The translations under genes were made by a program, and so were the position numbers. The notes under the pieces are model-generated. The model made no database searches, had not been told where the DNA came from, and saw only the letters and a program-made list of their open reading frames with translations. Source: Gaiellasilicea sp963791905 (GTDB taxonomy: Bacteria; Actinomycetota; Thermoleophilia; Gaiellales; Gaiellaceae). Taken from it: a stretch of 64,000 bases of DNA. The stretch's first letter is position 1, and every line of letters starts with the position of its first letter. Below, in pieces: positions 29,641 to 38,839 of the stretch. The stretch covers positions 372,001 through 436,000 of the forward strand of contig CAWBTX010000004.1 in NCBI GenBank assembly GCA_963791905.1. The letters run 5' to 3'.

Positions 29641-31375
29641 GGTTCGTTTCCTTCTCCTGGGGCCGCTCGAGGCGCGTCGTGACGGCACCGTGCTCGACCT
29701 GGGGCCGCGCAAGCAGCGCGCGGTCCTGGCGCTTCTGCTCCTGAACGCCAACCGCGTCGTCCCGACCGAGCGGCTGATCGACGACCTCTGGGGCGAGTCG
29801 CCGCCCGAGACCGCACGCTCTGCGCTCCAGGTGTACGTCGCCGGGCTCCGCAAGGCGCTGGGGCCCGACGGGGCCGTGCTGCGGACGGCAGCGCCCGGCT
29901 ACGTGCTCGACGTGCCGCCGGGGTCGCTCGACCTCGACCGCTTCAAGAGCCTGCGCGCCGAGGCTCGTGCGGCGACCGACGGCGCGCGCAAGGCCGAGCT
30001 GCTCCACGGTGCGCTGGCGCTGTGGCGGGGCGGGCCGCTCGGCGAGCTCGGCAGCGAGCCGTTCGCGCCGGCGGCCGCGGCCCAGCTCGAGCAGCTACGC
30101 CTCGGTGCGCTCGAGGAGCGGATCGACGCCGACCTTGCGCTCGGGCGTCACGCGCAGCTGATTCCCGAGCTCAACGACCTCGTTGCGGAGCACCCCTACC
30201 ACGAGCCGTTTCGCGCGCAGCTGATGCGCGCGCTCTACCGCGCAGGCCGGCAGGCCGATGCGCTCGCCGCGTACCGGGCGGCGCGCGAGGACTTCATGGA
30301 CGGGCTCGGGCTCGAGCCGGGGCCCGACCTGAAGGCCCTCGAGCGCGCGGTGCTCGAGCAGGACCCGGCGCTCGGCGCGCCGGCCGCGCCGCCGCAGACC
30401 GGCGAGGAACCGCCGCAACGACGGAGGCGCCTGTGGATCCTCGCCGCTGCGCTCGGCGTGCTCGCCGTCGCCGCCGTGGTCGCCGCCGTCGTCCTCCTGC
30501 GCGAGGAGTCGACCATCACGGTTCCACCGAACTCGCTCGCGGTCATCGACCCCGCGACGAACGACGTCACCGGCGTTGTGCCGGTCGGGGTGGGGCCGGG
30601 CCCGATCGCCGCCGGTGGCGGCTCGCTCTGGGTCGGGACGCTCGACAAGACGCTGCAGCGGGTCGATCCCGACGCCCTCGCGGTCGCGAAGACATTCTCT
30701 CTCGGCGCGACGCCGACCGGCGTCGCGTTCGGCGGCGACGCGGCGTGGGCCGCCCATGGCCTCACCGGACAGGTGTCGCGCGTCGATCCCCAGCTCGAAG
30801 GCGTGACGAAGACCCAGGTCGCCCAGACACGGCTGCTCTCGACGGGTGCAGTCGCGTACGGCCCGGGGGCGGTCTGGAGCGTCTTCGGCGACACGACGTT
30901 CGGCCGAATCGACCCTGCCACCGGTGACCTCGCCGAGTGGACCTATGCCCTTTCGCGGCCGGCCGCGGTCGTCGAGGGCGGCGGGTACGTCTGGGTGGCG
31001 GGCCTCGGGAACTCCACGGTGTACCGCTACGCACCTGAGACGTTCCTCGACGGACCGATCGGCCGGGCGAATATTGGAGGCCGCCCGACGGCAATCGCGT
31101 ACGGTCACGGTTTCGTCTGGGTCACCAGCGAGAGCGACGACCTAGTCTTTCGCATCGACCCTGGGAACTCCGCGTTGTTCCAGATCCCCGTCGGCGACAG
31201 GCCCGTGGCCGTCGCGGTCGGTGAGGGTGCCGTGTGGGTCGCGAACGCGAGTGACGGCACCGTCTCGCGCGTCGACCCCCAGACCGGCGATGTCACGAGG
31301 ATCGACGTCGGGCAGGCGCCGGCCGGCATCGCCGTCGGCAACGGCCTCGTCTGGGTGACGGTGCAGTCGCCCTAG
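29633..31375 (+). CDS. Membrane-anchored SARP/BTAD regulator with an extracytoplasmic beta-propeller
   Basis: 580 residues, uninterrupted. Residues 1-95 are an OmpR-type winged helix of SARP proteins (VRFLLLGPLEARRDG, RSALQVYVAGLRKALG). Residues ~96-245 are the BTAD helical domain (EHPYHEPFRAQLMRALYRAG, LGLEPGPDLKALE). After RRRR a single membrane span covers ~267-289 (ILAAALGVLAVAAVVAAVV). Residues ~295-580 are a YVTN/Vgb propeller with repeated GxGAVWVxNxxDGTVSRVDP blades. With the positive-inside rule the DNA-binding part is cytoplasmic and the propeller outside, a CadC/ToxR-like one-component sensor. Likely targets are its own promoter and the divergent secreted propeller gene (inference). 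Confidence 0.9.
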   Translation: MTAVRFLLLGPLEARRDGTVLDLGPRKQRAVLALLLLNANRVVPTERLIDDLWGESPPETARSALQVYVAGLRKALGPDGAVLRTAAPGYVLDVPPGSLDLDRFKSLRAEARAATDGARKAELLHGALALWRGGPLGELGSEPFAPAAAAQLEQLRLGALEERIDADLALGRHAQLIPELNDLVAEHPYHEPFRAQLMRALYRAGRQADALAAYRAAREDFMDGLGLEPGPDLKALERAVLEQDPALGAPAAPPQTGEEPPQRRRRLWILAAALGVLAVAAVVAAVVLLREESTITVPPNSLAVIDPATNDVTGVVPVGVGPGPIAAGGGSLWVGTLDKTLQRVDPDALAVAKTFSLGATPTGVAFGGDAAWAAHGLTGQVSRVDPQLEGVTKTQVAQTRLLSTGAVAYGPGAVWSVFGDTTFGRIDPATGDLAEWTYALSRPAAVVEGGGYVWVAGLGNSTVYRYAPETFLDGPIGRANIGGRPTAIAYGHGFVWVTSESDDLVFRIDPGNSALFQIPVGDRPVAVAVGEGAVWVANASDGTVSRVDPQTGDVTRIDVGQAPAGIAVGNGLVWVTVQSP

Positions 31376-32973
31376 CGCTTGAGGCAGACGGTCGTGAGCA
31401 CGAGCCCGGGCCGGAGGAGGAGGCACGCGGCGCGCTTCGAGACGAGGGTGGCGTCGTACATGACATAGAGCGGCACGATCGGGGCGGCATCGCGCGAGAG
31501 CTCCAGGTCGAGGTCGCGGTAGGCCTGAGCGCGTGCCGCACCTTGGAGACGCGCCGCGTCGCGCATCCGCTCCTGATAGGCACCCTCGTCGAAGCCGGCC
31601 AGGTCCGTGCCGCCGCCGTCCCGCGCCCCGAGGAGGCGATTGATATAGCCGAAGGGGTCGACGAAGTCGGGCGTCCAGATGATCAGGGCCGCGTCCCAGG
31701 GCTCGTTCGAGTTGCCGAGCCGACCGAGGTAGGCAGAGGCCGACGCGTGCCCCGCGAGCGTCCTGAGCTCGACATCGAGCCCGATCGCCGTGAGTTGTCG
31801 GTCCACGAGCTGGCCACAGCTCCCCGCATGGGGACAGTCAGGCATGTAGAGCGCGAGCTTCCGACCGCGCAGATGCCCCGCCGCCAGCGCCTTCGCCCGC
31901 GGCACGTCGGCCTCGAGCGGATAGATCTGTCGATCCTGGTAACCCGCGACACGCGGCGGCAGGTACTGGTCCGTCAGCTGCCCCTGGGGGCCGATGAACC
32001 CGAAGCGGTCGACGGCGAGGTTCACGGCCTGGCGCAGCTCCGGATTGTCCTTGAAGAGCGGGCGTGAGGAGTTGAGCACGAACAACGCCATGCTGAGGCC
32101 CGGCTTCAGGAAGAACCGCTCTTTGTTCGACCCGTACTTGGCGAGGAGGGAGCGGGCGGGATTGAGGTGCTCCTGCGTGAGCGCGTAACCCCAGTCGGCC
32201 TTGCCGGCCTCGATCCGGTCGAGGATCTCGTCGGCAGAGTCGGCCGTGAGGTCGACGTAGTAGCCGTCGACATGGTTCGCGCGCGTGCCGCCGTAATGCC
32301 GGTTCCGCCGGATGACAACTCGCGTGCCGGGACGGTAGTCCTGGACGAAATACGGGCCGGCTCCCGGGAAGGAGCGGACGCCTTCCGGGTCCGGTTGCAG
32401 CGCAGGCGGGACAGCGCAGAAGAAGGGCATCGTCGTCCAGGCCACGAAGTCCCGCACCTCTCGCGTGAAGCGGACGGTGAGCGTGTTGCCGCTCGCGACG
32501 ACACCGGAGGCGCTTTTCGCCTTGCCTGCCTTGACGTCCGCAGCGCCCTCGATCGCCTGTGTGTAGAGGTACGCCGGGGAGTCGACACCCGGGGCGAGCG
32601 TGCGGTGGATCGCTTGCGCGAACGCGGATGCCCGCACGGGCTTGCCGTCGCTGAAGCGGAGGCCCCGCCGGAGGGTGAACCTGTACGTCCTGCCGTCGGC
32701 GGACACGGTCGGTGGCGCCGCCGCCAAGTCCGGCACGATCCGGTAGCCGGCCGGAGGCGGCTTGTCGTCATATCTCATCAGCCGTCCGCACACCGTGTCG
32801 AGGAGCGCCCAGCTCTCGCGCGAGTACGCGAGCGCGGGATCGACGTGGTCGAACGAGGCCGGGCCGCTCTGGAAGCTGACGCGGAAGATGCCGCCTTCGC
32901 GCACGCCGGCGGTCGAGCCCGGCTGCACGAGCACGAGCGCGAGCAGGACGGCGGCCGTCAGTCCTCGAGGCAT
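31372..32973 (-). CDS. Family 5 solute-binding protein, copy 2 of a tandem pair
   Basis: ATG 32973; 533 residues with signal peptide GLTAAVLLALVLVQPGSTA. SBP_bac_5 features: GRTYRFTLRRGLRFSDGKPV, YGGTRANHVDGYYVDL, DNPELRQAVNLAVDR, and the ending GLVLTTVCLKR. It is clearly paralogous, end to end, with the next upstream gene (32958-34571). Its start overlaps that gene's stop by 16 bp, so the two are one transcription unit. No ABC permease or ATPase is adjacent. Its stop overlaps the stop of the convergent SARP gene (31372-31375), linking it by position to a regulator and not to a transporter. Confidence 0.85.
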   Translation of the reverse strand: MPRGLTAAVLLALVLVQPGSTAGVREGGIFRVSFQSGPASFDHVDPALAYSRESWALLDTVCGRLMRYDDKPPPAGYRIVPDLAAAPPTVSADGRTYRFTLRRGLRFSDGKPVRASAFAQAIHRTLAPGVDSPAYLYTQAIEGAADVKAGKAKSASGVVASGNTLTVRFTREVRDFVAWTTMPFFCAVPPALQPDPEGVRSFPGAGPYFVQDYRPGTRVVIRRNRHYGGTRANHVDGYYVDLTADSADEILDRIEAGKADWGYALTQEHLNPARSLLAKYGSNKERFFLKPGLSMALFVLNSSRPLFKDNPELRQAVNLAVDRFGFIGPQGQLTDQYLPPRVAGYQDRQIYPLEADVPRAKALAAGHLRGRKLALYMPDCPHAGSCGQLVDRQLTAIGLDVELRTLAGHASASAYLGRLGNSNEPWDAALIIWTPDFVDPFGYINRLLGARDGGGTDLAGFDEGAYQERMRDAARLQGAARAQAYRDLDLELSRDAAPIVPLYVMYDATLVSKRAACLLLRPGLVLTTVCLKR

Positions 32974-34571
32974 ACCGTGGTGAGGATGAGTGCAGGGCGC
33001 CGGATGACACAGCCGACCCGCGCGGACACGAGCGTCGCCTCGTTCAGGACGTCGAGCGGGACGAGCGGTGCTGCGTCGCGAGCGAGCTGCAGGTCGAGGT
33101 CGCGATAGGCCTTCTGACGTGCCGCGCCCTGCAGGCGCGCGGCCCGGCGCATGAGGTCGAGGTAGTTCGCCTCGTCGAACCGGGCCAGATTGGTCGCACC
33201 CGGAGCGTCGCCGTCCAGTAGCTGGTTGATGTACCCGGACGGATCGACGACGTCCGGCGTCCAGAGGACGAGCGCGAGGTCCCACGGCTCGTCCGGGTTC
33301 CCGAGCCTGCCGAGGTACGCTGAGCTCGCGACGTGCTCGGGGATCGGCTTGATCTCGACCTCGAGCCCGATGGGCTCGAGTTGCTGCTTGATGCGCTGGG
33401 CCGTCGCCAATGGCAGCGAAAAGTCGGTGACGTAAAGGACGGCCTTGCCGCCTCGAGTGTTTCCCCGGGCGAGCGCCTGTGCGTGTGCCAGGTCGCCCCC
33501 GATCGAGTAGATCAGCCGGCCACGGTGGCCCGGCACGAGCTCCGGGATGTACTGATGCGTCCAGCGCCCCTGTGTCCCGCTCCCGAGCGAGGTTCGGTCG
33601 AGGGCGAAGTTGACCGCCAGCCGCAGCTTCGGGTTGTCCCGGAACAGGGGACGTGACGAGTTGAGGACGTACATCCTCACCGTGAGGCCCGGGTTGAGAA
33701 AGAACCGCTTCTCGTTGAGCCCGTACTTCTGGAAGAAGTTCGTGCCGGGCGCGAAGTGGGGTCCGACCACTGTGTACCCCCAGTCAGCCTTGCCGGACTC
33801 GGTTCGCTCGAGTAGCTCTGCGACCGAGCCGACGCTTAGATCGACGTTGAAGCCGTCGACGTGGTGTGCGCGCGTGCCGCCGTAGAAGCGGTTGCGCCGA
33901 AGGACGACGCGCTGGTTGGGTCGGTACTCAGTGACGTGATAGGGGCCGGCTCCGGGAAGAACGCGCACGCCCTCGGCGCTGGGCGGCAGCGTGGGTGGGA
34001 CGGCGCAGAAGAACGGCATCGTCGTCCACGCAGCGAAGTCGCGGACCTCCTGCGTGAAGCGAACGACGAGCGTGCGGCCGTGGGCGACGACGCCTGACGG
34101 CCTGGGCGTCCGGCCGGCCTTGACGTCCGCCGCGCCCTCGATCGCCCGTGTATAGCGGTACGCGGGGGAGTCGACACCCGGTGCGAGGGTACGGCTGATC
34201 GCCTGCGCGAACGCGGCGGCCTGCACAGGCTTGCCGTCGCTGAAGCGGAAGCCCTTCCGCAGCGTGAAGGTGTGCGTCTTGCCGTCAGCCGAGACCTTCG
34301 GGAAGCCGGTCGCCACCTCGGGCACGATCCGGTAACCCGCCGGCGGCGGCTTGTCCGGGTACCTCATGAGGCGCGCGCAGGTCGTGTCGAGGAGCGTCCA
34401 GCTCTCGCGGGAGTACGCCAGGGCGGGATCGATGTGGTCGAACGCCCCCAGGCCCGACTGGAAGGTGACGCGGAAGATCCCGCCCTCGCGGACCGCGGTC
34501 GCGCCGGGCGGGACGAACAGCGCCGCGAGAACGATCGCGAACGCGAGCGGACGAAGCTTCCGAACGGCCAT
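32958..34571 (-). CDS. Family 5 solute-binding protein, copy 1 of a tandem pair
   Basis: 537 residues, uninterrupted, with signal peptide PLAFAIVLAALFVPPGATA. Matches SBP_bac_5 and its downstream neighbour: KTHTFTLRKGFRFSDGKPV, AYRYTRAIEGAADVKAGR, YGGTRAHHVDGFNVDL, DNPKLRLAVNFALDR and ALILTTVCLED. Neither copy shows an obvious lipobox Cys after the signal peptide, so they may be released or anchored by an uncleaved segment. The ligand is unknown; the class binds peptides, nickel, sugars or opines. Divergent from the cyclase-propeller-SBP fusion at 34740, with a 168-bp shared regulatory gap. Confidence 0.88.
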   Translation of the reverse strand: MAVRKLRPLAFAIVLAALFVPPGATAVREGGIFRVTFQSGLGAFDHIDPALAYSRESWTLLDTTCARLMRYPDKPPPAGYRIVPEVATGFPKVSADGKTHTFTLRKGFRFSDGKPVQAAAFAQAISRTLAPGVDSPAYRYTRAIEGAADVKAGRTPRPSGVVAHGRTLVVRFTQEVRDFAAWTTMPFFCAVPPTLPPSAEGVRVLPGAGPYHVTEYRPNQRVVLRRNRFYGGTRAHHVDGFNVDLSVGSVAELLERTESGKADWGYTVVGPHFAPGTNFFQKYGLNEKRFFLNPGLTVRMYVLNSSRPLFRDNPKLRLAVNFALDRTSLGSGTQGRWTHQYIPELVPGHRGRLIYSIGGDLAHAQALARGNTRGGKAVLYVTDFSLPLATAQRIKQQLEPIGLEVEIKPIPEHVASSAYLGRLGNPDEPWDLALVLWTPDVVDPSGYINQLLDGDAPGATNLARFDEANYLDLMRRAARLQGAARQKAYRDLDLQLARDAAPLVPLDVLNEATLVSARVGCVIRRPALILTTVCLED

Positions 34572-34595
34572 GCGACTCCTCGCTGTTGCGAGACA

Positions 34596-34633
34596 GCGTA
34601 GAACGGGCCCTACGCGTCCTACAAGGGGGCCCG
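34596..34633. promoter_or_regulatory. Nested inverted repeats in the divergent gap
   Basis: GCGTAG (34596-34601) pairs with CTACGC (34610-34615), and CGGGCCC (34604-34610) pairs with GGGCCCG (34627-34633); the two are mutually exclusive. They lie 25-60 bp upstream of the solute-binding gene start at 34571 and could be an operator or a switchable hairpin. The rest of the gap carries only the GGGGAGG ribosome site (34727-34733) of the next gene. Confidence 0.3.
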
Positions 34634-34739
34634 AGAGGTCTGACCTTCATCGCGGACGGATCCTGTAGAGCTGGAGGGCTTCAGCTTTGCCTCTTCCATC
34701 TACCTCGGCTCGAGCCTACGATCGGCGGGGAGGCACACG

Positions 34740-37700
34740 TTGGAGGAGACAGAGCCGCGGCTCGCCGAGCTGCCGAGCGGGACGATCACCTTCCTGTTCA
34801 CGGACATCGAGGGCTCGACGCGGCTGGAGCGTGACCTCCGCGAGGGGTACACAGAAGTCCTCTCAGAGCACCAGCGGCTACTGCGCGAGGCGTTCGGCCG
34901 ATTCGGGGGCCGCGAGATCGACACGCAGGGCGACTCGTTCTTCGTCGTCTTCACACGTGCGCGCGACGCGGTGGCGGCCGCCGTGGACGTGCAGCGCTCG
35001 CTTGCGTCGCAAGCGTGGCCGGACGGACGGCACGTGCGTGTTCGGATCGGCATGCACACCGGCGAGGCCTCCCCCTCCGACGGGCGTTACGTCGGGCTCG
35101 CCGTCCACCGCGCCGCGCGCATCTCGGCCGCCGGCCACGGCGGGCAAATCCTCCTGTCCGGCTCCACGCGGGACGTCGTCGAGGACGACCTTCCGCCCGA
35201 GCAGCACCTGCGCGACCTCGGGGAGCAGCGGCTCAAGGATCTGCCGCGGTCAGAGCGCGTGTTTCAGTTGGTCGCACCGGGGCTGGCGAGCGACTTTCCT
35301 CCTCTCAAGACGCTGGAGGACGCCGGGGAGCCGTGGTGGCGAAGGGCGAGGGTGCTTGCTCCAGTCGCCGGTGTGGCGGTCGCCGTTGTCGCGGCGGGTG
35401 CGCTGCTCTTCGGCGAGCGATGACGAGGCCGGCGCGGCCGGAGTGTCGGCGAACGCACTCGGGCTGATCGATCAAGGCAACGGCAACATCGAGGGCGAGA
35501 TCACCGTCGATGCGGCACCGACGGGAGTTGCGCACGGCGAGGGTGCCGTCTGGGTGACGAACGCGCACGACGGGACCGTCTCTCGGATCGATCCCGCCGG
35601 AGGCAGCGTCCGCCAGACGATCGACGTCGGCTCGAGCCCCAGCGGGATCAGCGTCGGAGCCGGCGCGGTCTGGGTGACCAACCACGATGATGCGACGGTC
35701 TCGCGGATCGACCCAGAGACAAACCGGGTCGTTGACACGCTCGACGTCGGGAATGGACCGCTCGCGGTCGCTTACGGCGAGGGCTCGGTGTGGGTCACGA
35801 ACTCGGCCGATCGCGATGTGTCACGGATCCACCCTGGCAGCGGAGACATCGTGGCGACGATCGAGACGGACGCTGTCGGGCGCGGTATCGCCGTCGGCGG
35901 CGGTTCCGTCTGGATCACCGACGAGTCCTCGAGGCGCGTGATGCGCGTGGATCCGCGCGCGAACGAGGTCGCCGAGGAGATCGGCGTCGGGAGGGGGCCG
36001 ACCGGGATCGCGTTCGGCGAGCGAGCAGTCTGGGTCACGAACACGATCGACGGGACGGTCTCGCGAATCGATCCCACCGAGTCGCGGGTCACGGCCACAG
36101 CCTCGGTGCCTGGAGGGCCCGGCGCGGTCGACGTTCTCGGCGGGCGGGTCTGGGTGGGCGCCGAGTTCGCCGAGCGGCTGGTACGGATCGACGCCGTCGA
36201 CGCCACGGTCGTCGACGCCGTCGCGATCGGCAACCGGCCGAAGGGGCTGGTCGTCACCGCCGACGGTGTCTGGGTCGCCGTCCAAGCCTCAGGTCGCGGC
36301 CACCGCGGCGGGAGGCTGATCGTGCTGTCGGCGGAGCTCGAGACGATCGACCCGACGCTTGCATTCTCGCCCTACTCCCTGCCTGTGCTGGGCCTCGTCC
36401 ACGACGGACTGACAGGCTTTCGCCGCGTTGGCGGAAGCGAAGGCACGCAGCTCGTCCCGAATCTCGCGGTGTCGATACCGGAGTCGCGCGATGGCGGGAG
36501 GACCTACTCCTTCCGCCTTCGGTCCGGGCTGCGCTATGGGGATGGGAAACCCGTGCGGCCCGAGGACTTCCGCCGTGCGCTCGAGCGCGCGTTCGAGCTG
36601 GGAAGCCCACGGCTCGAGGCCGTTGTCGGTGTGGAGCGTTGTGTGAAGGACGGTCGCTGTGACCTCTCGCGAGGTGTCGTGACGAGAGGCGACAGCATCA
36701 CGTTCCATCTCAGCGAGCCCTCGCCGTTCTTCCTGCTCGACGTCGCGCGTCTGTTCCCGATCCCGCCGGGGATCCCGCGGAGGGACATCGGCACGAAGCC
36801 TGTCCCCGGGACCGGCCCGTACGCGATCGAGAGCTACGTACCCGGTCGGCAGCTCAGGCTGACTCGGAACCCGCACTTCCGCGTCTGGTCAGAGGCCGCG
36901 CGGCCTGATGGAAACGCCGAGGAGATCGTCTTCTCGATCGTGCCCGACGGTGACGACCGGGTCGTCTCGGACGTCGCCCAGGGCCGAGCGGACATTGCCC
37001 TTTTGTTCCCGACCGCGCGCACGCCCGAGGTGAAGAGGAGCCACGCAAGTCAGCTGCACCTGGTCTCGGAGCAGGCGACGGTCTACGTCTATCTCAACAC
37101 GGAGCAGCCACCGTTCGACGACCCTCGCGTCCGACGCGCACTCAACTTTGCGATCGACAGGCGCCGAGTCGTCGAGCTCCGCGGCGGTGCAGGCCAGCCG
37201 ACCTGCCAGGTCGTGCCCCCGACGACTCCAGGCTACGTTCGCTATTGCCCCTATACGGTCGACCCTCGCCGGTCGGGTGAATGGACGGCACCGGATTTCG
37301 CCAGGGCAAGACAGCTGATCATGGCGTCGGGAACGATCGGGCAGAAGATCACCGTCTGGACCATTCCCTACTTCGGGAGCGACGCGCGGTACGTCGTCTC
37401 GCTCCTGGACAGGCTGGGGTACCGCGCGGGATTGAAGGAGCTGGCGCCCCTCGCCTACCTCGAAGCGCTCGACGACCCGAAGACACTCGTCCAGAGCGGC
37501 ATCATCGGCGAGTACGGCGTGACGGTCGCCCCCGTCGCCCTCAGATTGCTGACCTGCGATGTCTTCGACAACCTCTCAGAGTTTTGCGGCCGGGAGATCG
37601 ATCGGCAGCTCCAGAGGTCGCTGGCTCTCTTCGAGACCGACGAGGGGGCGGCCGCGCGGATGTGGGCGCGAATCGACCGACAACTCGTCGATCAAGCCCC

Positions 37701-37812
37701 CTGGGTGCCGCTCTACACGCCGCGAACGCCGTTCTTCGTCTCGAAGCGCGTTGGGAACTGGCAGTACCACCCGTACTTCCAAGTCCTGCTCGATCAGCTC
37801 TGGGTTCGGTAG
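34740..37812 (+). CDS. Class III adenylate/guanylate cyclase-TM-beta-propeller-SBP fusion
   Basis: TTG start 6 nt after GGGGAGG. Residues ~12-190 are a class III cyclase catalytic domain: TITFLFTDIEGSTRLERD (first metal Asp), GDSFFVVF (second acidic site), RVRIGMHTGEA and GLAVHRAARISAAGHGGQIL (transition-state Arg). A membrane span follows (VLAPVAGVAVAVVAAGALLF, ~205-225). A one-base break near 35418 puts a TGA after LFGER; corrected, the chain runs into a six- to seven-bladed YVTN propeller (~240-530; GAVWVTNAHDGTVSRIDP) and then a complete SBP_bac_5 domain (~533-1024; DGGRTYSFRLRSGLRYGDGK, DDPRVRRALNFAIDRRRV). Predicted to convert extracellular ligand binding into cAMP or cGMP synthesis. 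If the TGA is real, it is two genes. Confidence 0.75.
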
Positions 37813-38839
37813 ACGTAGATACGGGCCGAGCGGCTGCGCCGTAGCAGGGTCGCTGAGCACGTCGGTCGAGTCGGCGAGCTGGTCGATTGCGCCGACGAGC
37901 GGGCAGCGAGCGGAGCCATGGATCCTCGACGTGTTCGAGGCAGGCCTCGACGAAGCGGCCCGAGCCGAGGACGCGGAACGGGCGGGAGTGGAAGGGGCGC
38001 ACGGTCGGGTCGACCTCGGCGGTGAGGCCGAGGGCGTTGTGCCGGCGCGCGAGCTCCTCGACCGCCTCGACGAGCGCCGCCTCGCGCGACTCGAAGTCCG
38101 GTGCAGCGAGAGCGGCGGCGAGCGCAGGGCCGACGGCGGCGTAGGCATCGAGTCGGCGGAAGGCGGTGCCGAGCCACTTGCCGTACGGCGCATAGCGGCG
38201 CTCCTGCAGGAAGGCGAGCCGCATCAGGTCGCGCACCAGGCGTGCCGTGAGCACACGCGAGCCGAGCTCGTCGTCGACCTCGGCCGTCCGCCCGACGAAC
38301 GGTTCCTCCTGGTCGATCCGCCGCCACTGGCACGCGAGCAGCCACAGCCACAACTCATCCGGATACCAGCCCAGGCTCCGGCGCACGGGCTCGAGCTCGC
38401 CGAGCCCGTCGTGGAACACCTCGCCGGCGGTCACCTCGAGCAGCAGCTGCTGCGGCGCGCCGAGCCAGTCGCGGTACGTGAGCGTCTGGCGCGGGTCGAA
38501 GCCGAGCCGCTCCTCGAGCCAGGCGCCGAGCTCGACGACCTCGACGTGCTTCGTCACCGGGTAGTCGTCCCAGCCGAAGCGAACCGGCCAGCCGCGGTAC
38601 TCCTCGGGCAGCTCTGTGTCGAGCTGCGCGTCTAGCGCCGCTGCGTCGTCGGCCGCGACGAAGAGCTGGAGCCGCGGCCCCCAGCCGTGGTCGGTCGATC
38701 GCGGCGTGTCGAAGCCGAGCACGTCCGAGCCCCAGCCCAGGCGGGCGGCCGAGTGGCGGACCTCGCCCACGAGCTGGGCCACGACGTCCACGTAGAAGCC
38801 GCGCGCCAGCTCGAGCCCGGGGACGAACGTGCGGCTCAC
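37794..38839 (-). CDS. DUF4037 protein
   Basis: GTG at 38839 overlapping the xylulokinase stop. Recognised by VPGLELARGFYVDVV, LGWGSDVLGFDTPRSTDHGW and GPRLQLFV, which define DUF4037, a nucleotidyltransferase-like family of unknown role, sometimes linked to antibiotic or sugar modification. The downstream helical part (RDWLGAPQQLLLEVTAGEVF, LAFLQERRYAPYGKWLGTAF) is intact. One or two frame breaks near 37900 and 37840 obscure the end; ending at 37794 (ARIYVYRTQS) gives about 348 residues and a 19-bp overlap with the convergent cyclase gene. Last gene of the leftward sugar operon. Confidence 0.7.

Noticed and set aside
34740..35423. Cyclase as a separate 227-residue gene
   Set aside because: Possible, but the next segment has no start codon or ribosome site of its own and continues naturally when one base is corrected. 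Kept as an alternative in the feature entry.
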